Part shown: positions 25,658 to 36,403 of the stretch, piece by piece
Layout of the letters: every line of letters begins with the position of its first letter
How positions within the stretch are numbered: the stretch's first letter is position 1
Assembly: GCF_026642255.1 (NCBI RefSeq)
Contig: NZ_CP113264.1
Location: 1,922,001-1,986,000 of the forward strand
Reading direction: 5' to 3'
Source: Streptomonospora nanhaiensis
GTDB lineage: Bacteria > Actinomycetota > Actinomycetes > Streptosporangiales > Streptosporangiaceae
DNA length: 64,000 nt
The notes under the pieces: generated by a model
Databases searched by the model: none
Seen by the model: only the letters and a program-made list of their open reading frames with translations
Told to the model about the DNA's origin: nothing
Position numbers and translations under genes: made by a program

Positions 25658-25673
25658 TATGGTCTAGACCATA
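25658..25673. promoter_or_regulatory. DasR-responsive-element (dre)-type operator at pfk
   Basis: TATGGTCTAGACCATA is a perfect 16-bp palindrome containing TGGTCTAGACCA, the core of the dre site of DasR (GntR/HutC family, responsive to amino-sugar phosphates). Its centre is 53 bases upstream of the pfk ATG and it overlaps the predicted -10. Confidence 0.7.
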
Positions 25674-25697
25674 GTGGGCCCGGCTCCCCGTGGCCAA
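25668..25697 (-). promoter_or_regulatory. Predicted pfk promoter
   Basis: Read on the minus strand: TTGGCC (plus coordinates 25692-25697), an 18-base spacer and TATGGT (25668-25673). The -10 is one arm of the dre palindrome, so a bound repressor would block it. Confidence 0.5.
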
Positions 25698-25776
25698 CCC
25701 GGGGAGGTGAACAGCCCCGGAACGCCGTCGCCGTACGCGTGGGAGCGCGACCGGAACCGGGCGGGGGCGCTGTCCG

Positions 25777-26433
25777 CTACTCGTCCAGGCCCTGGTCGAT
25801 CGCGTACCGCACGAGCTCGACCCGGTTGTGCAGGTGCAGCTTGGTGAGGGTGTTCTGCACGTGGTTCTGCACGGTGCGGTGGGAGATGGTCAGGCGCTGG
25901 GCGATCTGCTTGTACGCCAGCCCCTTGGCCACCAGGCGCAGCACCTCGGTCTCACGCGGGGTCAGCGCGGGCGCCCGGGGCTCCCGGACGCGGTCGGACG
26001 ACGACAGCCTGCGGTACTCGCCCAGCACGAGCCCGGCCAGTCCCGGGGTGTACACGGCCTCGCCGGTGTTCACGCGGCGCACCGCGTCGAGCAGCTCGTC
26101 CCGCCCCGCCGACTTGACCAGGTAGCCGGTGGCCCCGGCCTTCACGGCCGCCAGCACGTCGTCGCCGGCCCCGCTCGCGGACAGGACCAGTACCTGCGGG
26201 GGCTCGGGCATCGCGACGAGGCCCGCCGTCAGCTCGACCCCGGTCATGTCCGGCAGGTGCAGGTCCACCACCGCCAGGGTGGGACGCGCGGCCGGGGCGA
26301 TGCGCAGCGCCTTGGCGCCGTCGCCCGCCGTCCCCACCACCTCGATCCCGGCCTCGCCCAGGTCGCGCGCGACCGCCTCGCGCCACATCGGGTGGTCGTC
26401 CACCACCAGTACCCGGATCTCCTCGGTCGCCAT
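25777..26433 (-). CDS. macR: NarL/LuxR-family response regulator, MacR-like
   Basis: 218 aa. Receiver domain 1-120 with the acidic pair DD near 12-13 and phospho-acceptor Asp57 in AVVDLHLPD. The LuxR helix-turn-helix lies at about 150-210: LTPRETEVLRLVAKGLAYKQIAQRL, then SHRTVQNHVQNTLTKL. In streptomycetes macR lies immediately beside macS near pfkA; here the MacS-like kinase is 5 kb away with aroF, thiI and pfk in between. It is the best candidate partner for that kinase (inference from family and position). The ATG begins a single-gene minus-strand unit. Confidence 0.8.
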   Translation of the reverse strand: MATEEIRVLVVDDHPMWREAVARDLGEAGIEVVGTAGDGAKALRIAPAARPTLAVVDLHLPDMTGVELTAGLVAMPEPPQVLVLSASGAGDDVLAAVKAGATGYLVKSAGRDELLDAVRRVNTGEAVYTPGLAGLVLGEYRRLSSSDRVREPRAPALTPRETEVLRLVAKGLAYKQIAQRLTISHRTVQNHVQNTLTKLHLHNRVELVRYAIDQGLDE

Positions 26434-26609
26434 GCAGGGACCCTATCCCGACCGGGGCGGCCCCGTGCGGGCGGTTCGCGAACCCGTGCGGGACGTGTCG
26501 GCGCGGGGGCCGCACGGGTTCGCCGTCCGGGGTGCGCAACGGCGCAGGGGCGCGCGGGCCGGTCCGGCCCGCACGCCCCTGCCCACACGCCCGGTCCCGG
26601 GCATGCGCG

Positions 26610-28571
26610 TCAGTCGTCCTCTTCGAAGTCCCCGAAGTCGATGCCGCCCGGGGTCGCGGTGATCGTGATCTCCGTGCCCTCCGGCGCCTCGCCCGTGTGC
26701 GACTGGTGGGAGACCACCCTGCCGCCGAGGACGCGCTCGACGTTCACGTCGAAGCCCGCGTCCTCCAGCTCCTCCTCGGCGTCCCGCACCGGCATGCCGA
26801 CCACGTCGGGGATCGTGACGCCCGGGGGGCCGGTGGAGACGGTCAGGGTGACCTCGCCGTTGGCCCCCACGCTGGCGCCGTTGTCCGGGCTCTGCCGGAT
26901 CACGAGGCCCTCGTCGACGTCCTCGCTCTCCTCCTCGACCACCCTGACGGAGAGGCCGAGTTCCTCCAGGGCCGTCCGGGCGGCGCCCTGCTCCTGGCCG
27001 ACCACGGCCGGAACGGAGATGCTGCGGCTGACGGTGACCGTGACCGTGCCCTCCCGGTCGGCCTCGGCGCCCGCCTCCGGGTCGGTGGAGATCACCTCGC
27101 CGGGCGGGACGTCCTCGTCGTCCACGTCCACCTGTTCGAGGTTGTCCGGGGAGAACCCGAGGTCCTCCAGCGCCGCGAGGGCGTTCGCGGCGTCCTCGCC
27201 CGCCAGGTCGGGCATGGTCACGTTCTGCGGGCCCTGGGAGACGTACACGGTCACCTCGTCCCCGGGCGACAGGCGCTCGCCCTGTCCGGGATCGGTCCGA
27301 CCGACGCTGCCCGGCTCGGCGTCGCTGTAGACGGGCTCCTCCGCGAGCGTGTAGACCAGCCCCTCGTCGAGGATGGCCTCGCGCGCGGCCTCGGGGCTCT
27401 GCCCCACCACGTCCGGCACGGACTCGAACCGCCCGACGAGGAACCACCAGCCGGTGAGGAGCAGCACCAGTGCCAGGGCGGCGGCGCCGATCCCGATCAG
27501 CAGACCGCGGCGCCTCGGGGCGTCGCGGTCGTCCGGGTAGTCGTCGTAGTCGTCCCCGTCGTAGCCGTCGTCGCGCAGCCCCGCGCTGTTCATGTCCACG
27601 ACCATGGTGGCGTTCTCGGTACCCGGCCCCGCCCCGCCCGCGATGAGCTGGGGGGCGGTGACGGACGCCGTCGCGGCGGTCGGGGCGACGGGTGCGAGCG
27701 GCGCCTCGCCGCCGGGGGCCCGGGCCGGCAGGCGGTGCAGGACCTCCAGCACCTTGGCCAGGTACTGGCCCGCGTTGCTCGGACGGTAGCGGGGGTCGCG
27801 CTCGGTGGCCTTGGTGACCAGCGCGTCCACCTCGGGCGGGAGGCCCGGCAGGAAGTGCGAGGGGCGGGGCACGTCCTCGTTGACGTGCTGGTAGGCGATC
27901 GCGATGGGCGTCTCGCCGGTGTGCGGCTGGCCGCCGGTCAGCAGCTCGTAGAACATGATGCCCGCGGCGTACACGTCGCTGCGGGCGTCGGCGACGCCCT
28001 TCTCGATCTGCTCCGGCGCCAGGTAGGCGGCGGTGCCCATGAGGGTGCCGGTCCGGGTGAGGCCCTGGTTGGACTGCTCCACGGCGCGCGCCAGGCCGAA
28101 GTCGGCCACCTTGACCCGGCCGTCCTCGGTGAGGAGGACGTTCTCGGGCTTGACGTCGCGGTGGACCATGCCCGCCTGGTGGGCGGCGCCGAGCGCGGCC
28201 AGGACCGACGCCATGACGTTCAGGGCCTCGTGCGGGGACAGGCGTCCGCGGGCCTTGAGCAGGTCGCGCAGGGTGCGGCCGGGCACGTACTCCATCGCCA
28301 GGAACACGTGTCCCTGGTCCTCACCCTGGTCGAAGACCTGGACGACGTTGGGGTGGGAGAGCTTGGCGACGGAGTGCGCCTCGTTGATGAAGCGCTGGAC
28401 GAAGGTGGGGTCCTGTGCCAGCGACGGGTGCATCACCTTCAGCGCCAGGCGGCGGTCCAGCCTCAGGTCGTGGGCGACGTAGACGGTCGCCATCCCGCCT
28501 CCGGCGATCCTGGACTCGACGAAGTAGCGTCGGTCGAGGGTCGCGCCTACGAGCGGGTCGGAAGTCGTCAT
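26610..28571 (-). CDS. PASTA-domain serine/threonine protein kinase (PknB-like)
   Basis: 653 aa membrane kinase. Residues about 14-275 form the kinase domain: glycine loop GGGMATVY, Lys45 in LALKVM, HRDVKPEN at 137-144, DFG in VADFGLAR, and APEQ. A Pro/Ala-rich and Asp-rich juxtamembrane stretch follows. One membrane helix lies near 378-397 (GLLIGIGAAALALVLLL). Four extracellular PASTA repeats follow, opening with VPDVVGQ, MPDLAG, VPAVVGQ and IPDVVGM; they bind peptidoglycan fragments or beta-lactams. ATG 28571 is chosen because kinase homology starts right after it; upstream frame is shadow. The usual FtsZ-ring neighbours of pknB are absent; it precedes the thiamine operon. Confidence 0.93.
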   Translation of the reverse strand: MTTSDPLVGATLDRRYFVESRIAGGGMATVYVAHDLRLDRRLALKVMHPSLAQDPTFVQRFINEAHSVAKLSHPNVVQVFDQGEDQGHVFLAMEYVPGRTLRDLLKARGRLSPHEALNVMASVLAALGAAHQAGMVHRDVKPENVLLTEDGRVKVADFGLARAVEQSNQGLTRTGTLMGTAAYLAPEQIEKGVADARSDVYAAGIMFYELLTGGQPHTGETPIAIAYQHVNEDVPRPSHFLPGLPPEVDALVTKATERDPRYRPSNAGQYLAKVLEVLHRLPARAPGGEAPLAPVAPTAATASVTAPQLIAGGAGPGTENATMVVDMNSAGLRDDGYDGDDYDDYPDDRDAPRRRGLLIGIGAAALALVLLLTGWWFLVGRFESVPDVVGQSPEAAREAILDEGLVYTLAEEPVYSDAEPGSVGRTDPGQGERLSPGDEVTVYVSQGPQNVTMPDLAGEDAANALAALEDLGFSPDNLEQVDVDDEDVPPGEVISTDPEAGAEADREGTVTVTVSRSISVPAVVGQEQGAARTALEELGLSVRVVEEESEDVDEGLVIRQSPDNGASVGANGEVTLTVSTGPPGVTIPDVVGMPVRDAEEELEDAGFDVNVERVLGGRVVSHQSHTGEAPEGTEITITATPGGIDFGDFEEDD

Positions 28572-29071
28572 GTCCACGGCGGAGTAGTGTCCTTGCTGCG
28601 GGGAGCGCGGGCTGTCGCGGTTGGTGGCGCGTACCCGACACCGGGTGTCGAACCGACACGATAGCGGAAGCCCACGCCAGGTCTGCCCCGCGGTTCGCGG
28701 TCGCGTCGCGCCTCTCCACCCTCGGTGGCGGGCGTTCGCGCCTGGTTCATCGGCGAGCGTGCGGTGCCCTCCGTCGGGCCGCACACCCATCCCACGTTAG
28801 GGGACGGTTCCAAACGTTCCGGGAACGGCGCTCCGGACCTCGCGGGACCGGTGCGCGCCGGGCCCCCGGTCCGGGGACCGGGAGGCCCGGTCCCCGCGGC
28901 GTCGCGGCCCCGGGGGCCGTCCCGGCGGGCCGGCCAGGGTGGGACCGGTCACGCCCGGACGGAACACGCGCCCCGTGCGCCCCGGCCCCGGGCGCGTCAC
29001 GCCCCGGAGGGACGGGACACGCGGTCGGCGGCCCTCCCCGGGCGTGCGCGGCGGCAGGCCGCGCCGGGGCG
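28572..29071. other. Intergenic region between the PASTA kinase and thiG
   Basis: About 500 bases without a supported gene. GTGTCG-AAC-CGACAC (28646-28660) is an inverted repeat in the kinase promoter region, with TATCGT as a possible minus-strand -10 just upstream. GC-rich repeats fill the rest. Confidence 0.45.
28872..28896 (-). terminator. Probable terminator of the thiOSG operon
   Basis: Perfect 11-bp stem CGGGGACCGGG (28872-28882) with CCCGGTCCCCG (28886-28896) and a three-base loop, about 175 bases beyond the thiG stop. Confidence 0.5.
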
Positions 29072-31322
<2,251 letters not shown>

Positions 31323-31333
31323 GGCGCTGTTCC

Positions 31334-31428
31334 CACTCCCTTCGCCGGCATGACCCGGATCAGGTTCGTGCGGTCGGAGGCTCACAGCCTCCCTCTCAGC
31401 CGGGTCCCACCCGGCTCCCGCGGGATGT
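31334..31428 (-). promoter_or_regulatory. TPP riboswitch (THI element) upstream of thiO
   Basis: Read on the minus strand it contains GGCTGAGAGGG and GAACCTGATCCGGGT, followed by CATGCCGGCGAAGGGA, the conserved helices of the thiamine pyrophosphate aptamer. Its last bases include the likely ribosome binding site of thiO, so ligand binding should block translation. It is the only TPP element I see; thiE lacks one. Confidence 0.93.
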
Positions 31429-31556
31429 GCAGAGGTCTGTCCCCATCCTAGAACCTCCTCCCGGAATGCGTGGCAGTGGTGGGGATCTCCACGGCGCCCG
31501 GCCCCCGCGGCGCCGGAAGGTGTCCGGGCCCCGTGCGGATGTGGCAGATTGGGAGG

Positions 31557-31916
31557 GTGACACGAAGCGACATCGACATAGACACGCTGGTCGGCGAGTG
31601 GCTGACCCTGAAGGAGGCGGCCGCGCCGCTCGGCGTGAGCCCCAACCGGATCAAGACCCTGATCCGCGAGAACCGCATGATGGGTGTGGTCCGCGGAGGG
31701 CAGCTGTCCGTCCCCGCCGCCTTCATCGACGGCGACGACCTCGTCAAGGGGCTGCCCGGGACCCTGGTGCTGCTGACCGACGCGGGCTTCTCCACGGAGG
31801 AGGCCCTGCGCTGGCTCTTCACCCCCGACGACACCCTGCCGGGCACGCCCATCCAGGCGATGCGGGAGAACCGGGGCACCGAGGTGCGCCGCCGCGCCCA
31901 GAGCATGGCCTTCTAG
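31557..31916 (+). CDS. Rv2175c-family DNA-binding protein
   Basis: 119 aa. The N-terminal half is a winged helix-turn-helix: WLTLKEAAAPLGVSPNRIKTLIRENRMMGVVRGGQLSVPAAFI. The C-terminal half (VKGLPGTLVLLTDAGFSTEEALRWLFTPDDTLPGTPIQAMRENRGTEVRRRAQ, quoted in part) matches Rv2175c of Mycobacterium, a DNA-binding substrate of the kinase PknL. GTG start; CAGATT at 31545-31550 could be a leaderless -10, and GGGAG is too close to be a good ribosome binding site. Encoded divergently from the riboswitch-controlled thiO gene, as in related genomes. DNA target unknown. Confidence 0.85.
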   Translation: MTRSDIDIDTLVGEWLTLKEAAAPLGVSPNRIKTLIRENRMMGVVRGGQLSVPAAFIDGDDLVKGLPGTLVLLTDAGFSTEEALRWLFTPDDTLPGTPIQAMRENRGTEVRRRAQSMAF

Positions 31917-32041
31917 CGCGTGGTCCGCGGACGCTCTCGGCGGGCGTCGGCGGACGCGGGCCCGGAACGATCCGCGGAACACGGCCCGGGGCGCGGCGCG
32001 CCGTCGGGCGGCCTCCCCTCGGGGGCCGGCCGGCGAGGGCC

Positions 32042-32057
32042 TAGGGTGGGCGGGGTG
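32042..32057 (+). promoter_or_regulatory. Leaderless promoter -10 of thiE
   Basis: TAGGGT at 32042-32047 lies seven bases before the GTG start at 32055. No TPP aptamer lies between the preceding gene and thiE. Confidence 0.45.
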
Positions 32058-32723
32058 AGGACCAGCCACGGAACCAGCCTGCGCAAGCGCCTGGACGCAT
32101 CCCTTCTGTACCTGTGCACCGACGCCCGGACCGGGCGCGGTGATCTCGCCGAGTTCACCGACGCGGCCCTGGCCGGAGGGGTGGACATCATCCAGCTCCG
32201 GGACAAGGGGCTGGAGGCCCGCGAGGAGATCGCGGCCCTGGAGGTCATGCGGGAGGCCTGTGAGCGGCACGGGGCCCTGCTCGCGGTGAACGACCGCGCG
32301 GACATCGCCCGCGCGGTGCGCGCCGACGTCCTGCACCTGGGCCAGCGCGACCTGCCGGTGCCCATGGCCCGCGACATCATCGGGGCGGACCCCGTGATCG
32401 GCCGCTCCAACAACGACATCGCGGCCGCCTCCTCCTCCGCCGAGGAGGCCGGGAGCGACTACTTCTGCGTCGGCCCCACCTGGGCCACCCCCACCAAGCC
32501 GGGCCGCCCCGCGGCGGGCCTGTCCCTGGTCGAACGCGCCGCGGCGCTGGGCACGGACCGCCCGTGGTTCGCCATCGGCGGGATCGACGCGACCAACGTC
32601 GACGCGGTGGTGGAGGCGGGCGCCCGCCGGGTCGTGGTCGTGCGCGCGATCACCGAGGCCGAGGACCCCCGGGCCGCCGCGGCCGGGCTGCGCGAGCGCC
32701 TGACCGCCCGCACCGGGGGCTGA
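32055..32723 (+). CDS. thiE: Thiamine-phosphate synthase
   Basis: 222 aa. Joins HMP pyrophosphate and thiazole phosphate to thiamine phosphate. TIM-barrel signatures: [80 protein letters not shown] and [31 protein letters not shown] start chosen because the barrel begins about 20 residues later and TAGGGT sits at leaderless spacing. It is transcribed away from thiOSG on its own promoter and appears uncoupled from the TPP riboswitch. It converges on the MDR oxidoreductase gene. Confidence 0.95.
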   Translation: MRTSHGTSLRKRLDASLLYLCTDARTGRGDLAEFTDAALAGGVDIIQLRDKGLEAREEIAALEVMREACERHGALLAVNDRADIARAVRADVLHLGQRDLPVPMARDIIGADPVIGRSNNDIAAASSSAEEAGSDYFCVGPTWATPTKPGRPAAGLSLVERAAALGTDRPWFAIGGIDATNVDAVVEAGARRVVVVRAITEAEDPRAAAAGLRERLTARTGG

Positions 32724-32764
32724 GCGGCGCCCCCGGCCCCGCCGGACCCCGGGAGGGCGAGGAC

Positions 32765-32793
32765 GCCGCCCCGCCCCCGGGGGAGGGGGCGGC
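32765..32793. terminator. Hairpin between thiE and the MDR gene
   Basis: Near-palindromic GC block (GCCGCCCCGCCCCC against GGGGG-A-GGGGGCGGC) with a bulge, between converging stops at 32723 and 32861. No T tract. Confidence 0.5.
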
Positions 32794-32860
32794 CCCGCGG
32801 TCGGCCCCGTCCCCGACGGCGCGGCCGTCCGCGCCCGACCGGTGGTCCGCCCCACCGGCC

Positions 32861-33865
32861 TCACGGCACGAGGAGCACCTTGCCCAGGACCCGGCGCTCC
32901 TCCAGCGCCCGGTGGGCCTCCTCCGCCCGCTCCAGGGGCAGCGTCAGCCCCACATGCGGTCTCACGCGCCCGGAGCGGGCCATCTCCAGGATCCGGCGCA
33001 CGGCGCCGCTCCGACCCTCCTTCCCGTCCTCCAGGTCGAAGAGGCCGAACACCTCGATCCCGCGGCGCTCCGCCTCCCCGGCGTCCACCTCGGAGAAGCG
33101 GCCCCCCGCGGAGCCGTAGGAGAGGAAGCGTCCGCCGTCGGCCACGGCGCCGAACGCCGCCTCGCCGAGGTCGCCGCCGCTCCCGTCCAGGACCACGTCG
33201 GCGCCCGCGCCGCCGGTGGCCTCGCGGACCCGCTCCACCCATCCGGGCTCGGAGTAGTCCACGACCGCCTCCGCCCCCATCTCACGGGCGAGGGCCAGTT
33301 TCTCCGGGCCCCGGGCGGCGCCCACGACGCGCGCCCCGGCCGCGGCGGCGAGCTGGACCGCCAGGCTGCCGGCCCCGCCCGTCGCCGCCAGCACGAGCAC
33401 CCACGTGCCCGGGCCGAACCCGCCGCTGCGCTCCAGCGAGAGGGCGGTGGGCCCGTCGTGCAGGAGTGCCAGCGCCTGCTCCGGGGCCAGGCCCTCCGGG
33501 ACGTCGACCAGTCCCGACGCCGGGACGGCGACCCGCTGGGCGTACCCGCCGAAGGGGGGCACGGGCTCGCCCCCCTCCGGGGCGGCACGGCCGGTGTCGG
33601 TGACGACCAGCGCGCCGACCCTCTCCGGGGCCACCCCCTCGCCGACCCGGACCACGGTCCCGGCCACCCCCGCGCCCGGCACGTACGGGGGCTCCACCGG
33701 GAAGTGGTCCAGCCCCCATCCGCTGCGGACCAGCGTGTCCAGGTACATCACGTTGGACGCCGCCACCTCCACCACGACCTGCCCGGGCCCCGGCTCCGGT
33801 TCGGGCACCTCCCGGGCCACCAGGACCTCGGGGCCGCCGAACCCGTCCACCCGTACCGCTCGCAT
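32861..33865 (-). CDS. Zinc-independent MDR oxidoreductase (NADPH:quinone-reductase-like)
   Basis: 334 aa. N-terminal GroES-like substrate domain (1-120) beginning MRAVRVDGFGGPEVL. The Rossmann NAD(P) domain contains VLVLAATGGAGSLAVQLAAAAGARVVG (about 155-180). The catalytic-zinc Cys/His set of alcohol dehydrogenases is absent, as in quinone oxidoreductases (crotonase/QOR subgroup). Its promoter overlaps a SoxR-type palindrome; SoxR in streptomycetes controls a gene of this type in answer to redox-active pigments, so a role in quinone or electrophile reduction is likely. Start is the ATG beginning the conserved MRA motif. Confidence 0.87.
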   Translation of the reverse strand: MRAVRVDGFGGPEVLVAREVPEPEPGPGQVVVEVAASNVMYLDTLVRSGWGLDHFPVEPPYVPGAGVAGTVVRVGEGVAPERVGALVVTDTGRAAPEGGEPVPPFGGYAQRVAVPASGLVDVPEGLAPEQALALLHDGPTALSLERSGGFGPGTWVLVLAATGGAGSLAVQLAAAAGARVVGAARGPEKLALAREMGAEAVVDYSEPGWVERVREATGGAGADVVLDGSGGDLGEAAFGAVADGGRFLSYGSAGGRFSEVDAGEAERRGIEVFGLFDLEDGKEGRSGAVRRILEMARSGRVRPHVGLTLPLERAEEAHRALEERRVLGKVLLVP

Positions 33866-33911
33866 ACCGGATCTCCTCGCTGTCGCGCCGTGCTCTCCGC
33901 CGGCGGTGCCC

Positions 33912-33942
33912 AGCCTGGTACCTCAACTAATATTGAGGTCAA
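33912..33942 (-). promoter_or_regulatory. 19-bp-spacer promoter of the MDR gene
   Basis: On the minus strand TTGACC (33937-33942), a 19-base spacer and CAGGCT (33912-33917). The overlong spacer is the hallmark of MerR-family activated promoters, and the palindrome fills it. Confidence 0.6.
33921..33938. promoter_or_regulatory. SoxR-type operator
   Basis: CCTCAACTAATATTGAGG: an 18-bp inverted repeat with arms CCTCAA/TTGAGG identical to the SoxR box arms (E. coli soxS has CCTCAAGTTAACTTGAGG). It lies 56-73 bases upstream of the MDR start. No soxR gene is in the window. Confidence 0.75.
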
Positions 33943-34017
33943 GTCCCGGTGCGGGAGAAGTCCCCGGGACGACGAAACCGCCGCGCACGGGGCGCGGCGG
34001 TGGCGGGCGGGCGGTGG

Positions 34018-34911
34018 TCAGACCCCGACGTGCGACAGGGCGCTCGGATGGCGCCGGAGGAACCCCTCGATGGACTGGGCCGGGTGGCCGGTCAGCTTGG
34101 GCACCGTCGGGGCGACCTCGTCGAGCTCACCCGCGGCGATCGCGGCGTACGACGAGGCCCACCCCTCGACGGCCCACTCCGGGGCGCCGGTGGCGCGGCG
34201 CGACTCCAGCGCCTCCTCCCAGGTCTCCGGCACGTAGCGGACGGAGCGGCCGGTGAGCGTGCCCAGCTTGTCGACCGTGGCTCCGAGGGTCAGGGCCTCC
34301 GGGCCGGTGACGTCGTGGGTCGTGTCCTCCGAGGCGAGCGCGGTCGCCGGGTCGGTCAGCACCGCCGTCGCCACGTCCGCCACGTCGTCCCGGGACACCC
34401 ACGCGACCCGGCCGTCGCCGGCCGGGCCGCGCACCACGCCGTCGTCCCCCACCCAGCCGGGCAGCAGGTCCAGGTACAGGCTGGGTCTCAGGAACGTGTA
34501 CCGCACCCCCGTCGACCTGATGTGGGCCTCGGTGTAGAAGTGCGTGCGCGCGAACGTGAACGTGGCGGCCGGACCAGCCCCCAGGAAGGACAGGTAGACG
34601 ATCCGGGACACCCCCGCGCGGACCGCCCCGTCCACCGCGCTCAGGTGGACGTCCATCCGGTCCTCGGACTCGGTCGCCGAGACCAGGAACAGTGTGTCCA
34701 CACCCCGGCAGGCCCGCTCGAAGCCCGCCGTGTCCTCGTAGGCCGCCATCGCCGCGGTGCTGCCCGGGTACTCCGGCGCCCGGTTGATGTCGCGCACGAC
34801 GAGGCGCTGCGCCAATCCGAGCCGTGCGATCCGGGCTGCCACCCGCCCGCCCAGCGCCCCGGTCGCCCCGGTCACACCTATGGTGTGGTTTGTCATGTGA
34901 TCGTCGCCCAT
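34018..34911 (-). CDS. NmrA-like NAD(P)-binding protein
   Basis: 297 aa. Atypical short-chain dehydrogenase of the NmrA/HSCARG group: GVTGATGALGGRVA near residues 12-25 binds NAD(P); YLSFLGAGPAATFTFARTHFYTE replaces the usual YxxxK; WVSRDDVADVA and YTFLRPSLYLDLL follow. Such proteins act as redox sensors or as NAD(P)H:quinone oxidoreductases. ATG 34911 is preferred because AGGA lies nine bases upstream; ATG 34896 is possible. It lies upstream of, and on the same strand as, the SoxR-box MDR gene, but the SoxR box follows its stop, so it has a separate promoter. Confidence 0.83.
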   Translation of the reverse strand: MGDDHMTNHTIGVTGATGALGGRVAARIARLGLAQRLVVRDINRAPEYPGSTAAMAAYEDTAGFERACRGVDTLFLVSATESEDRMDVHLSAVDGAVRAGVSRIVYLSFLGAGPAATFTFARTHFYTEAHIRSTGVRYTFLRPSLYLDLLPGWVGDDGVVRGPAGDGRVAWVSRDDVADVATAVLTDPATALASEDTTHDVTGPEALTLGATVDKLGTLTGRSVRYVPETWEEALESRRATGAPEWAVEGWASSYAAIAAGELDEVAPTVPKLTGHPAQSIEGFLRRHPSALSHVGV

Positions 34912-34979
34912 GACACCCCATCCTGAGGTACGAGGGCCTGCCGGGCACTCACCGGCACGCGGCTTTTTGCGCCTCCGGG

Positions 34980-36293
34980 TCAGGGGGTGGTGCGCTCTTG
35001 GCCCTTCCCCTCGCCGGGCCCCGCGGGAGGGCCTGCGCCGTCGCCTCCGGGGGCGCCCTCCGACGAGCCCCGTCCGGTCCCCCGGTAGGCCAGCCGGCGC
35101 AGCAGCACCTCGGCCGGGCCCCGCCTGCCCGCGCGCTCCAGCGCGTACGCGCCGGCCACCGTCACCAGCCAGACCCCCACCGCGAACAGGAACATCGACC
35201 ACGGCGACAGGTGGGCCGCGACCCCCAGCCCCCAGGCGGTCAGGACCGGCGCGCACAGGACCGACTGGGCGAGGTACGCCGACAGCGACCGCTTGCCGGT
35301 CGCGCTCAGGGCGGTCACCACCGGGCCGGGCCCGCGGCCCCCCGCCTGGATCCGGTGGGCGACCAGGGCGATCAGCGCCACGTAGCCGACGCCGCAGGCC
35401 AGGCCGGTCACCATGTGGGGCAGGGCCAGCATGCCGCCCTGGGAGACGGTCAGGTCCCACGCCCCGACCTGGACGAGCGCGGAGGGGAGGCCGCCCAGCC
35501 ACCCGAGGGAGATGCCGGCGGCGGCCGTCAGCCGCAGAAGGACCAGGTGGCGGCCCGGTTCCTCCAGGATCCGGCGGCGCGCCGCCCAGAAGCCGAGCAG
35601 GATCGCCGTGGGCACGGTCAGGCCGAGCAGGCCCTGGCCGAGCACGATGAGCGGCCACACCGACAGCCGCCCGATCGCGGCGCCCAGGATCGAGGGGTTG
35701 CCGATGTTGAAGGCCATGTCGTCCATGCCCGGACCCGCCATCGCGGGCTGGTCCGCGGGCATGAGCGCCAGGCCGACCAGGCTGGCGGCCGACAGCAGCA
35801 GCATGAGGCCGGTCAGGAGCCCGGCCCACACCAGCAGGGTGGTGTCCCTGCGGCGCAGGAACAGCCAGCCCAGGAGCAGGCCGGCCAGTCCGTAGGCGCC
35901 CAGGACGTCGCCCATCCACAGCAGCAGCGCGTGCACGAGGCCGAACGCGAGCAGCCACAGGTTGCGGCGGCGCAGCAGCGCGTCGACGGCCCCCGCGTCC
36001 GCTCCCGCGGCCTCCTGGCGCCGCGCGAGCTGCACCATGCCGTAGCCGAACAGGAACGCGAACATCGGGTAGCTGCGCCCGTCGACCGCGACGACGGTGA
36101 AGAACTGCGCCGCCGCGTCCAGCACGCCCCCGGGCTCCGGGTGGGCGCTCAGGCCGCCCATGGGGACGGCCCACAGGTACCAGACGGTGTTGGCGATCGC
36201 GATGAACAGGAGCATGAACCCGCGTGCCAGGTCGGGGGCGAGCGCCCGTTCACCCGCGTCCGTCGGGCCTCGTGAGACGGTGTGCCCAGACAT
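34980..36293 (-). CDS. DUF418-family polytopic membrane protein
   Basis: 437 aa with about ten predicted membrane helices. DUF418 features: an N-terminal ALAPDLARGFMLLFIAIAN helix, RSYPMFAFLFGYGMVQL, RRRNLWLLAFGLVHALLLWMGDVLGAYGLAGL, and in the C-terminal half the conserved TGKRSLSAYLAQS. Function is unknown; the fold resembles acyltransferase-3-type membrane proteins. The last 50 residues are a Gly/Pro/Glu-rich tail. ATG start; transcribed toward the NmrA-like gene with a 68-base gap. Confidence 0.87.
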   Translation of the reverse strand: MSGHTVSRGPTDAGERALAPDLARGFMLLFIAIANTVWYLWAVPMGGLSAHPEPGGVLDAAAQFFTVVAVDGRSYPMFAFLFGYGMVQLARRQEAAGADAGAVDALLRRRNLWLLAFGLVHALLLWMGDVLGAYGLAGLLLGWLFLRRRDTTLLVWAGLLTGLMLLLSAASLVGLALMPADQPAMAGPGMDDMAFNIGNPSILGAAIGRLSVWPLIVLGQGLLGLTVPTAILLGFWAARRRILEEPGRHLVLLRLTAAAGISLGWLGGLPSALVQVGAWDLTVSQGGMLALPHMVTGLACGVGYVALIALVAHRIQAGGRGPGPVVTALSATGKRSLSAYLAQSVLCAPVLTAWGLGVAAHLSPWSMFLFAVGVWLVTVAGAYALERAGRRGPAEVLLRRLAYRGTGRGSSEGAPGGDGAGPPAGPGEGKGQERTTP

Positions 36294-36403
36294 GGGGTGT
36301 CCTCCGGTCGCGCTAGGTCTTTCGACGATTCAACCGGAGGACGAAGTCGGGCACAACGTACTTTTGCGCTGGGAAACCCCTGAATATCCCCTAAGGGCCG
36401 GGT

